Below are positions 54,961 through 64,000 of a stretch of 64,000 nt of DNA, piece by piece (within the stretch, counting starts at the first letter, position 1; each line of letters opens with the position of its first letter). This stretch comes from Bedellia somnulentella (lineage: Eukaryota > Arthropoda > Insecta > Lepidoptera > Bedelliidae). Both the position numbers and the translations under genes were made by a program. The notes below the pieces were generated by a model that was not told where the DNA came from, ran no database searches, and saw only the letters and a program-made list of their open reading frames with translations. Location of the stretch: contig OY755171.1 in NCBI GenBank assembly GCA_963576735.1, positions 21,240,182-21,304,181 on the forward strand, read 5' to 3'.

Positions 54961-55638
54961 CTAACCCACAACAAACGGTGTCAAATTTGGTATTTCAAAG
55001 ATGGTACATAATATAGGCCAAAACTGGTATCTTGAACTGTTAAACACTGGCAATCCATCAACATTTATGTTTAAAGAAATCTCATTTGGCAAACAAGAAA
55101 CATTTTCATATATTTTTTTCAAACATTTGATGAGCCCATTGTGCCAGTAGTGCCCTGGAGCAGAATCACTGATGTGCAAAATTTCTTTATTTGTATCTAG
55201 TAACGTTCGTGCGTCCTTAGGCAAAACATTGCTTATTCTTTTGTTTAAAATTTCAAGTAAAGAGTTAACCGCAGCATGAGAAATATTAAAATCTAAAGCC
55301 CAATTTTTAATAGAATACCGCAGCTCTACATTTTTGTTATAGTCTGATGATTCTTCCTGACCATCGCTTTCAATATCACTCAAAGGTTTTGTATTTTCGT
55401 AGTCCCAACCTTTTTCATCTAAAGTAGTAATAGAAATATCTTGTCCGGAACCCTCGCTAGAGTTTGCAATATGGTCTTCACCAGGTTTTAAAAATTCAGT
55501 AGTCACTGCGTTTAACATTTCTCGGTATGTCTTTTTAATTTTTCTTTTATATGATCCACTCTTTTTGAACCGCTTCCACTTATTTATATCCATTTTTAAT
55601 ATTTCTAGATATTTGTGAAGAAAACCAAATGTATGCAA
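54961..55638 (-). CDS. EnSpm/Transposase_21-type transposase, N-terminal part only
   Basis: The frame is 225 codons from the first Met. A more likely start is the internal Met at residue 16, before D-I-N-K-W-K-R-F-K-K-S-G, the usual opening of this animal family. An acidic low-complexity middle follows, then a block with W-A-L-D-F-N-I-S near residue 113, L-P-K-D-A-R-T-L-L near residue 138, and I-N-V-D-G-L-P-V-F near residue 191 with Q-F-W-P-I-L near residue 204. These precede the catalytic core in relatives. The first catalytic Asp probably lies in N-V-D-G-L-P. The frame then stops at TAG, or could splice at GGTTAGT. The remaining 1.8 kb toward the left end lacks the rest of a DDE domain. It is thus a truncated but open gene that might encode a DNA-binding repressor. 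Confidence 0.75.
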   Translation of the reverse strand: MHTFGFLHKYLEILKMDINKWKRFKKSGSYKRKIKKTYREMLNAVTTEFLKPGEDHIANSSEGSGQDISITTLDEKGWDYENTKPLSDIESDGQEESSDYNKNVELRYSIKNWALDFNISHAAVNSLLEILNKRISNVLPKDARTLLDTNKEILHISDSAPGHYWHNGLIKCLKKIYENVSCLPNEISLNINVDGLPVFNSSRYQFWPILCTIFEIPNLTPFVVG

Positions 55639-56399
55639 TCAAAATGGCTGACACAAAATCCTACAATAGAACTCGCAAAACTAAATAAAGTGTATTTTTT
55701 CCTATATCGGTCGTACCGAGCAAAATTGGATTTTTAAGAGTTTTAGCCAGGAGTGTTTGAGATTACTTGAGCAAGTAGAATGCCTATATAAACATATTTA
55801 GGATTAAAATGGCATACACTAAATCCATAAAGAGAACATTTTATCCTACCGAGTGCTGTTATAATCTTACTAATTTAATATTTGTAAAATGTGGATAATA
55901 ATTTAATTTAAAACTTCCTTCTAAGCTTATGTAAAACCAAACCAAATTAAATGAATTTTACAGTAATTTAATTTTTAGTCACTTATATTAGCCATAAAAT
56001 ATTGGCTTATATGAGTTTATAAGTAAAAATAACAAGTGCAATTACTCTTCAGTGCAAATATGCCTGGTACGTGCTCATATAGAACTAGTAAGATTAAAAT
56101 GGTCATCAGACGTTATCTTATATACGCATATAAGTCAGGGTTACAGGAGTAATTATGCTTCAGTGCAATTGCTCTTGCTTAATGCCCATATAGGAGTCAC
56201 CATCCTATAATTGCCAGGAAATATAATCTTATATACCGATATAAGTACAAATTACAAGATTAAACTTACTTGAGTAAAATCAGCATGTATTTATGCTGTT
56301 ATAAATGCGGTAGCATCCGTCAAAACCATTTTCGGAGTTATATAAATCCATATAGCATTACAAAATCGCATTCCAGGATAATTTTGCTTGTTGGGTTAT

Positions 56400-57060
56400 T
56401 TTTAGTCATTCTATCGTTAGCAGGAGTGAAGTTAAGACGTTTAGTCAAAGTTACTGCCCGTGATTATAATACAAATAGTTCATTGTAAGTTGTAATAATA
56501 TTTTATATGACCAAGAGGAAACAAAGTCAGTGTTCAAGAATTGGAGTTTCATTATATTTTCTTGAACCAATACACTGTCACATCACTAAGTACAACTTTG
56601 TCACGTAGACCCACGTGGCAAAGTTGTAAAGGTTTCCTAATATATTCAATTAAACGTTTACAAGGTTTTGATATCACAATGTATGATAGTACAAATACTG
56701 AATAATGAATAAAACATAATAATTATTTTATTATAAATGGTGATAATCAATATAACATTTTCACACGCATAAAAGTAAGCTTAACAAGATGTCTACCCAC
56801 CATGTCTGCACCAAAGTTTAAGGTCTGATGCACTCTAATTTTTGGTCTTATTCTACTCCTAGAGAGCTAGCCTACTATGCCGGCATAATAAAATTATATT
56901 TAGAGTAATTTATAATTTGACAGTTTAAAATTAGAATTAACGTAAAAGCTCCACAGGTATATTAATAATATACGATACAATCACGATGAACACCGAAACT
57001 AAGAAACCAAGAATTTTAATACCATACAAATCATTGCACTCAGTAAGGATCGAATTTTCG
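56400..57060. other. SINE remnant and repeat, no gene
   Basis: 56540-56640 is a decayed R-B scrap (ACCAATACACTGTCACATCA). 56635-56790 matches 40735-40880. Otherwise no feature. Confidence 0.5.
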
Positions 57061-57082
57061 ACTTCTAGATCCAGAAGCCACT

Positions 57083-57372
57083 GGAATTTCCAAAAGTGGC
57101 TGTTGAATTTCTAATCCTGTGTCTGGCCCATTTTTTGACTTTATAGCCGTGAGTATATAGACTTATGTATAGTTTTGGAACAAGGCCTGTAGTGTTGGTT
57201 TGTAATATCACTACACCTTCTCTTCTCTTGATGTTCTTGGCAGAGTAAGTGCGCAAAAATAGTTTAATTTCATAAATTCTTACCCAAATTACCATCCAAA
57301 AGTCGCTAAGGACTACTTGATTCAGGAATTGCTGCAATCCTTCTGGGGATTTATAATCGTGAGCTTATATTA
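57083..57372 (+). mobile_element. Two diverged R-A fragments in tandem
   Basis: 57083-57160 is an R-A 3' part (CCAAAAGTGGCTG, GCCGTGAGTATAT). 57184-57372 is a nearly complete but heavily mutated R-A from GGCCTGTAGTGTTGG to TAATCGTGAGC. Confidence 0.7.
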
Positions 57373-57524
57373 GTTTGTTTAAATAGGTTTATCTTGAATA
57401 ACATCCATACAGTCATGCGCTGAGCTTAGGTAAGTATATTAGAGAAACTTAACTTAACTTCGTTACAACTTTTCAACTAATATTTAATTAATAAAATTTT
57501 CGCGCGAGTGGTCACCCGATACCA

Positions 57525-57722
57525 TAGCTCAGTTGGCAGAGCGACGGAGGAGTTTCTTGCTCTAAAGCTCTAGCTACCTCTTGTTTGGATTTATGGCCGT
57601 GAGTATATGTATGTATGTAGAGCCCTTCTAATTTTTATCTGAATCACAAAAAATAAAAACTGTTTTATTCATCTACCTTCTTCAGGCGCATCCCGAGGTC
57701 GTAGGTTCGAGTCCTGCTGGTT
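57525..57722 (+). tRNA. tRNA-like sequence interrupted by an R-A fragment
   Basis: The left part ATAGCTCAGTTGGCAGAGCG (A-box side) and right part GGTCGTAGGTTCGAGTCCTG (B-box side) belong together. The R-A 3' fragment at 57555-57620 and some extra bases lie between them. Related to R-C; non-functional. Confidence 0.6.
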
Positions 57723-58149
57723 TAGAAAAATTTTGTTTGCTTAATTGATTAGTAATAATCTGCACATGAGGTTTTCATGTAAAAAAAACAAATTGTGCAT
57801 ACATAATCATATTTCATTTGTAAAACCATTATTTATCGTTTAAATTTTTTAATTTAAATAAACCGACCTTATTTAATGATATTTTATATTTAATTAATTA
57901 TGTCTGATTTATTTGTATTATAAAGATTTATATAAAATCGTTGTAATGACGGTTTACAACAGCAGTAACCCATATCTCATAATCATTACAAGGTGCCAAT
58001 TGTAATGCTCGGTTCTCCTCCTTCACTGGTGTAATACTCGAATCTGAAACGTTACATTACACGCGAATGGTCCCGGTGACAAGTTTGATACATGAGTTAA
58101 AATAAAGGATGGTTGGTGATTGAGCTCTAGCCATTTCAAACTTAAACGT
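57723..58149. other. No recognised feature
   Basis: AT-rich sequence without coding content. Confidence 0.5.
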
Positions 58150-58300
58150 TCACGCTGAATATGCCCGAAAGGGTTGGCAGAGGTACTAATACTTCTGAAT
58201 ATCAAGTGGCATTGTCACCTGGTGTTCCGAGTACCCACGTTTTGCTTGGACAGTGCGTGCAGTGCACTCACGTGGTCAGGGGCATGGTATCGCCGTTTTT
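58150..58300 (-). mobile_element. R-B SINE 3' fragment
   Basis: TTCACGCTGAATATGCCCGA to GTGGTCAGGGGCATGG. Confidence 0.82.
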
Positions 58301-58309
58301 ATCAAAACA

Positions 58310-59156
58310 TCAAATCGCTGTCATATATTTTTTAAATATAATCCATGTTATAAACCAATTTGCGTCTGAATTTTGTTTCTAGCATCTTCAACTGAGCTAT
58401 GAAACTCAATTCATCTTACTTACTACTACTCAAATTTTACATCGTAAATATAACAAGTGGTAGCAGACATACTAAAGCTTTTGAAAAACACGAAAGATTT
58501 AAGTCACTTATTAAAAATATTCAAAACTATTCTTATGTCGTAATTTCTTCCCATCTTATTCGTAACATATCTTGTTTGTGAACAAAGTGGTTTCATCTTT
58601 ACAGTCACTGCACTGAATCGGTGGCACGGACTACATAATCCATACATTAGCTTTATAGTATACCTGCTGACCCTACGGACATTATCCCTCAAAGCCCTCT
58701 CCATTGTCCTTTGGGTGACTCGGAGCCTCTGATGATGATGAGAACTGATGAGGTCACTGACATAGCCCGAAATGTTGCAGGTGAGGTAAAGCGTTGGAAT
58801 ATAGGATAATTGGTAATTGATCTCCAGCTATATCACAGATATAGCGCTAAACTCTAAGTCACGTCCTACAACACCCAGGACGAAAAATTATTTAGTGCTG
58901 TTGTAAACCGACACCACAAAGACGTAATTCGTGAAAAAGTGCGGTGTTCTGTAGACATCGCAATATTTTCTACTAGATCTACGGCGAACCTACTTAGGGC
59001 GTCCCGTTTCTTACATGAAAATGTTGAAGCCGTTTATATAAGTAACTTTATGGCTGTTCCTGAAACTCCCAGTCGCAGGTGCACTCTTGTCTCTGATAAA
59101 CCCAAGGACACAGGCGGACAGAAACATTTCTTTCCTTTATTTATTCTTTATTTATT
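58310..59156. other. No secure gene
   Basis: 58905-58950 contains ACGTAATTCGTGAAAAAGTG, an RTE-like scrap. The 110-codon open frame at 58939-59271 reads from unidentified sequence into an RTE tail and is a chance fusion. Confidence 0.5.
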
Positions 59157-59288
59157 AGAAGCTGGAGTGGTTTGTCTGGATCGTACGAAGTGGCAATCGA
59201 TAGTCTCTGCCTACCCCGAGGAGAACTTCCCACTTCCTATTTTAGTCAACATTGGCATCAATTGGACTTAACGGCGAGATCATATGTA
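59157..59288 (+). mobile_element. RTE LINE 3' fragment, interrupted
   Basis: GGATCGTACGAAGTGGCAAT through CTGCCTACCCCGAGGAGAAC, about 35 foreign bases, then TTAACGGCGAGATCATATG. Confidence 0.8.
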
Positions 59289-59934
59289 TGTAAAATAATT
59301 GCTGATGTGAGTTATCGGCTTAGAATAGCAATGCCCACTATTAAATAATGTTTTATGATTTGTAATATAACAGCTTCAACATTTTTTACAAGCTTCCTGT
59401 ACTCACGGATATTAATTCAAATATTTCGGTAGTGTCGACTTTGCAAATTTTGAAGTTTTCTTGTCCGACGGTTGAAGGCTCACATCGGTAACATTTGAAA
59501 CGTAATGTTATGTTAGACGAACCAGGTAGGTAACGACAAAACTAACACAATAAATTGGAAATAAATTAACATAAGTATAAAATCCTAGTAAACATATTGT
59601 TATCAGACGCTTTATCGGAATTTCAGGTAAAAACGATTTATTTATGATCTGTATTTTCTGGAATATTCTCGTACGCTCGCTCTACCCTTAGTTATGTAAA
59701 ACTCAATGAACGATGAACGACACATTACTTGCTTCATTTGCTTTCATTTTGTATAATTTTAGTACAAGTGATTTACCTCGTAAAAGAAAATTTATTACGA
59801 AATAAGATAACGCTGCAATTTTGCTCAATTGAGATTCAAAATATTGCTCCGAGCGGTGACAAAGTATAAAATTTTGCACTAGCAATGCACTGGGGTTAAA
59901 TAAATAAATTTATTTTATTTGCCTATTTAATATT
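59289..59934. other. No recognised feature
   Basis: AT-rich. The 60-codon frame at 59703-59885 has no motif. Confidence 0.5.
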
Positions 59935-60129
59935 TATACAGCTATAAATCCCAAAAACGTGTAGCCAGCTCCTCAGAATTCACAATTTCATAGCCTCTTT
60001 TAGAAGTTACTTGGAGAAAAGATGATCAAAAGAGTATCATTGGTGATAGGTCCTCAGCCACATCACCCACCAACCACTTAATAACCCGGATAAATGGGGT
60101 TGTACTATTCTAAGCTGAAATCACACAGC
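59935..60129 (-). mobile_element. R-A subfamily 2, diverged
   Basis: CAGCTATAAATCCCAAAAAC through AAGCTGAAATCACACAGC. Confidence 0.75.
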
Positions 60130-60804
60130 TGTCATTTCTACGTTTGACAATACTGTCTATATCAGTGAAGTGGATCTTATGTTTATAGTTTAAAATGTTA
60201 AACTTGTCAGATGTGCACTGCACTGCGGTTGCTAAAGGTAGAATAACTTTGAAAGCCAACAAAAGCGGTTTAAAGAAGTTTTGATAAAATTATAAAGCCA
60301 CGTTGTGCGCGGACACCAACTATAAATTGCTAACTTACAAAATATCCGAAACTTTTCTTATTATCCTATCCAATAGGTACTATCCAAAATATGTCTTGCC
60401 TACTTTCTACCCATAATAGTATTATGAACTTTTCTTCTGTCTTGTTAAATTAGGACATACAAAATGATATGACTCAGTTATACTCTCACTAGCAAATTTT
60501 CAATATGATACGATAGTTTCGATTGACTAATACTATTCACGCCATTAATATAATATGGATTTCAGGATTTATGTCGTTAATACAGTATATTTCGTCACCA
60601 AGCAATAGCCATTCAAACACTAAAATGTAGAATAATTAAATATAAAAATTAAAAGCATTTTTAAAATGCACGGAGCGTTTGGTAACACGAAATATCCATC
60701 GAACCTTACAAAAACCGTAGGAGGCATTCGAGATATTCAGAATTGTCATAACGTGCGCTATATATTTACGTATGGATGAATTATTTTACCAACTATTCTA
60801 TTCA
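60130..60804. other. No recognised feature
   Basis: AT-rich sequence without coding content or resolved repeats. Confidence 0.5.
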
Positions 60805-61072
60805 TATTACATATGCTCACGGCTATATTTCCCTAGAAGGAGTAGCCAGAGCTAAGGAATTATAAATTCCTCAGCCACTTTTGGAAGTTGAGTGTATATT
60901 GTTGCGATAAATATAAATCACTTGGAAATATAAATTGATTTAGAGTGTTGTTATGATTGTAGGTTATACAGATTTAAGTCGTCTCGATATATTTCATATC
61001 CCATTAAGAGGCAGCCAGAGCTGACTAAGCGGAAGTTCCTCAGCCATTTTAGGTAGTTGAGGAAGGAAAAGG
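60805..61072 (-). mobile_element. Two R-A 3' fragments
   Basis: 60805-60892 (CATATGCTCACGGCTATA through CACTTTTGGAAGTTGAG) and 60990-61072 (AGAGGCAGCCAGAGC through GAGGAAGGAAAAGGTTGTTA), both truncated. Confidence 0.72.
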
Positions 61073-61090
61073 TTGTTAAATTATATATAA

Positions 61091-62579
61091 CTAGCTTTTT
61101 GCCCCGCGACTTCGTCCGCGTGGACTTCATTTTTTGCATCCAGTTTACATAATACCAAAATACCGAAACACTGTCTCAACTTCTGTTTTTTATATTTATA
61201 ATCCCGCGGGCGTTGTAAATGACATAAAGGACATTGAGGCTTTTTAAGTGATTGTTGGGCGATGCAGTTTGTGACCCATCACTAACAACCTTTATTAACC
61301 TATCTTTTATCAATATATTTCCAAAATTGGATGAAGAATTAGTATCTCCGAAGCTATGGCCACCCTTTTATAGAATTTATGGTTGTTAGCATATATTCAT
61401 GAATGATTGATAGTTGGATTTCATAAATTCAATCGCACCAAGTTTTATTATAAAATGTAAAAAAACTCTATATTAACTTTCATTTGCTATATCAACCCGT
61501 TAGGGGATGAGTTCCAAAAATTCCTTTTTAATTGTTCATAAGAATCATGAAACAAATATACCAAGTTTTTATGTTCAGAAATGAGAATATCTCTAGTAAG
61601 TACAGATACGGATAGTAGTTTGGCGCTGCGGCGACGGCCCGGTGCTGCCCCCTACACTGACCGTTGGTGATAGTGGGAGAGCTTGCAGCGATTGCTCGGC
61701 AATATAGGGATGATTAGTGGTGGATCTCCTTCCAAAATAATCGCTAAATTGAAGGGATAGTGCTTGTTATTATTATATATAGTGTTATTTTAAGCTGACA
61801 AAATTTTTTTTTACAAAAAGCTTGAATTACCTGAGATACGAACCCGGGACGATTGATTCATAATAGTTCTAATTAAATATTCATAGTAGTTAGTTATACC
61901 GCTACGCCACGGAGACGTTACCGGGGCGGTGTCAAATTTTTATTACGCTTTATTTCACATTAGTCTTACTATCGATAAACAAATTTGTCATTTAAATTGA
62001 TGAAACCCCTTCATCTTTCCAAAATGAACATTAACAAAGTGTCTGATGTGAATTCCATCGATGATAAAAATAATCGCTGCAATATTTTGAGCCATATATG
62101 AGTTAAGGTTTTTTGATGTTCCTATGAGAACTCTTGCGGATTCCTTAGTTTCAAGGAATCGTCGTCGTTTCATTTAGTTTCTATATTTACATGTTAATAT
62201 TCGTTTGCAATATAAGTAGATGTAAAAAAAAATGTATACGATAAAAAAATAGTACATCATGGCTCGGGAGTTCCTTATTTTCGGGGATGCATTACCGTAC
62301 CATTAAGCTTCTAAATTTTGATTTTTATATTAGTTTACAATATTTTACGTTGTTTTAAACGATACACAGCGCCATCTCCAATGCATTTAGTAAGCAAACA
62401 ATATTTTTGATTTCCCGTGGGAACATATTTTTTCCGGGATAAAAAGTACCCTATTATTTAATTTAGACTTCTAACTACACGTCTGAAAAATTTCAAAGCA
62501 ATCGGTTCAGTATTTACGGCGTGAAAGCGGAACAAACAAACAAACAAACTCACTTTCCCATTTATAATATTAGTATGGA
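61091..62579 (-). mobile_element. Non-autonomous Helitron with tRNA-like module and nested R-A
   Basis: On the minus strand it starts TCCATACTAATATTATAAAT and ends GCGGGGCAAAAAGCTAG, between host A61090 and T62580. It has AAAC repeats near the 5' end (62530-62550), a tRNA-like module (61826-61917) and a decayed R-A (61220-61400). No Rep/helicase gene was seen. Confidence 0.9.
61826..61917 (-). tRNA. tRNA-like sequence inside the Helitron
   Basis: In minus-strand sense it has A box TGGCGTAGCGGTAT and B-box-like GGGTTCGTATC, separated by about 45 bases. Not a functional tRNA by inspection. The counterpart is at 20222-20296. Confidence 0.5.
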
Positions 62580-63543
62580 TTAATTATTCATCTCATACGA
62601 TAACTAAGGAGAAGAATTAAGTTTAACATTATAAACTCAAAAGCAACTAAGTCAATCCTATATTTTAAGGGTATTACCTCACTTATCTTCCAAAAGAGAT
62701 AGCTTATGTTGATAACTTATTAAAACATTCACGACTATTTACTAACCTTCTAATTTCATTGATCTGTCTTGAAAACTAGACATGAAAAAAATATTTGCAC
62801 ACTGAACAACGACCGCCGATAGATTTTGGCGTAACTAAATAACACGCCAGGTGACTAGGGGTCAATTTACTTGCATCTCAATTTCACAGCTAGTCAAGTG
62901 ACGAGCACATGGATATTATATTAAATACCCAACTATCTTCAATAACTTGAGCAATCTCGAAGGGGCTCGTTGCTCCGACACCCTCACTATGTACTATCGT
63001 ATTTGAACATCCGAGAATTTATTTACAAAATAACCTTCACAAGTCAATCTGTCTGTCATGGCCACTACAGCACATAAACGACGGAATCACGCGATCTATA
63101 TTAGGTATATTGAACCAATTGAAATATTCTCATTAAATTCAAATGATATGTATACGTGATTACCAAATTTATTACATTTTTTTATTGAGAATTGAATACT
63201 GAGAAAAAAAGATTTCCTTGCAGTGTTTCCTTGCAGATGAACTTTGCTCTGAGTTTTGACTTTAAGGTTGTTGCTTCACATAGTTTGAGCTGTGTTGGTG
63301 CCCAAGTTTGTCTTTCATAAATTTTCTTGGCCACAGCGCTCAACTTAAGTTCACGTCGTGAACTGACATACATAACTACACACTTACACTACATGACTTT
63401 GTGGGAACAGCAGAGATATACTTGCCAGTACACCCTGCTGTGTACCTGCTGTGTAACTTATAATTTGTATTTATGCTTAGTTCGATAAAAATTTACATAC
63501 CGCAATGTAGGAATATGAGTGAGACGCTGCTATGTGTGAGTTA
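62580..63543. other. No recognised gene
   Basis: The only open frame of note, 63182-63373 on the minus strand, has no recognisable domain or splice context. Confidence 0.45.
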
Positions 63544-63768
63544 GGGCAGAAACTGCTTTACGCGTGTGCACGCGCGAGTCGGTTCAGATTACGCTGGCCG
63601 CTTCATAGTAGATTAGGCCCTGACCAATGTAAATTGACTGCTCTTCTAAACACCCGTGGACGCGGCGTGTGAGGTCTACTGATAGTGGTCAGTCCCATTC
63701 AACTATGAAGCGACCAGCGTAATCTGACCCAACCCGCGACGCGCACTTGCGTAACGCAGTTTCTGCCC
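63544..63768 (+). mobile_element. GC-rich fold-back MITE
   Basis: About 70-bp inverted repeats beginning GGGCAGAAACTGC on both strands, with TTACGC and CAGATTACGCTGG inside, and a 90-base centre. Flanks are TTA (63541-63543) and TGA (63769-63771), compatible with a mutated PIF/Harbinger 3-bp target. Non-coding. Confidence 0.85.
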
Positions 63769-64000
63769 TGAGTCCGCTATAGTGTGCGCTCTAGCAGTAC
63801 TCCCACATTACTCCCTTCCTAGTCTATAAATGATATCAAAGCTTAGAAAAAGAAGGTACTTATTACCAATTACCAAGTTCAGTGTGAGCAGTGAGGCCGG
63901 TGATTACGTGCCTGTAGATGTTCTGCTTAAAGAGTGGTGTGGTGAGGTAAGCGAGGAGTAGAAGTTGAGGGTAGATCGATAAATGTAGTAGAAGGAAGCT

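Larger units (their letters stand above)
53162..56395. mobile_element. CACTA-like (CMC-type) DNA transposon with two genes
   Basis: Ends CCCAACAAGCAAAA on both strands, flanked by TT at 53160-53161 and 56396-56397. The terminal few hundred bases on each side are packed with ATATAAG/CTTATAT and CCTATAT subterminal repeats, as in CACTA elements. It carries a plus-strand spliced small gene (53994-54269) and, converging on it, a minus-strand gene (54961-55638) related to the N-terminus of animal EnSpm/Transposase_21-type proteins. The DDE core is absent, so it is probably non-autonomous for catalysis. Termini and target size match 1294-3763. Confidence 0.86.

Noticed and set aside
58939..59271. 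110-codon ORF as a novel gene
   Set aside because: Its C-terminal third is an RTE tail in frame by chance; there is no supporting start or splice context.
63182..63373. 63-codon minus-strand ORF
   Set aside because: No domain, splice signal or compositional signal.
1..64000. CRISPR array or bacterial system
   Set aside because: Tandem repeats are microsatellites, a minisatellite or transposon tails; no regularly spaced repeat-spacer pattern and no bacterial genes.

Overview
This is eukaryotic, intron-bearing, AT-rich DNA, most likely from a moth or butterfly. Reasons: RTE-type LINE tails, tRNA-headed SINEs, Helitrons, a Ty3/gypsy retrotransposon, PIF/Harbinger, hAT and CACTA-like DNA transposons, and GT-AG splice signals. 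There is no bacterial operon structure and no CRISPR, rRNA or canonical intact tRNA gene. Almost everything recognisable is mobile DNA, much of it nested. Host coding sequence is limited to a few isolated candidate exons. All identifications are by eye; no database search was run.

The dominant structure is a large imperfect inverted duplication. Positions 545-11638 are the reverse complement of 17526-30232, around a 5.9 kb spacer. The arms differ by a few percent in a sampled stretch and by insertions private to one arm, so each arm supplies the empty site of the other's transposons. Left-arm insertions are a CCCAAG-ended CACTA-like element (1294-3763, carrying a LINE) and a Helitron (4605-6546, carrying another LINE and a SINE-like repeat). 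Right-arm insertions are a PIF/Harbinger element (18102-18907), a Helitron (19986-20779), a Ty3/gypsy element (23707-28851) and a tRNA-derived SINE (29003-29374). An artefactual join of two haplotypes must be excluded before a biological palindrome is believed.

The spacer (11639-17525) holds an internal exon (12045-12104), a GGGCCC-rich TIR element (12168-14517) with a peptidase-C19-like ORF, SINE-like repeats and a Harbinger-type MITE. A terminal exon lies at the inner edge of the right arm (17362-17552), with a broken mirror copy at 11596-11638. Outside the palindrome, 32536-32643 on the minus strand is a convincing internal exon of a membrane protein.

From 33 to 64 kb the window is gene-poor. 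It holds SINEs, RTE tails, a perfect 199-bp tandem duplication, two further Helitrons (45990-46952, 61091-62579), a hAT element with an 8-bp target duplication (51808-52697), a CCCAAC-ended CACTA-like element with two genes (53162-56395), and a GC-rich fold-back MITE (63544-63768).

Three unrelated retroelement families share one 3' tail: an RTE LINE, a roughly 250-bp repeat here called R-A, and a tRNA-headed SINE here called R-B. The tail is a small CCCC/GGGG hairpin, then [C/G]CGTGA, then ATGT repeats. This suggests both short families are mobilised by the RTE machinery. The features most worth following up are that shared tail, the palindrome with its displaced exons, the extra small membrane-protein ORF of the Ty3/gypsy element, and the two-gene CACTA-like element.
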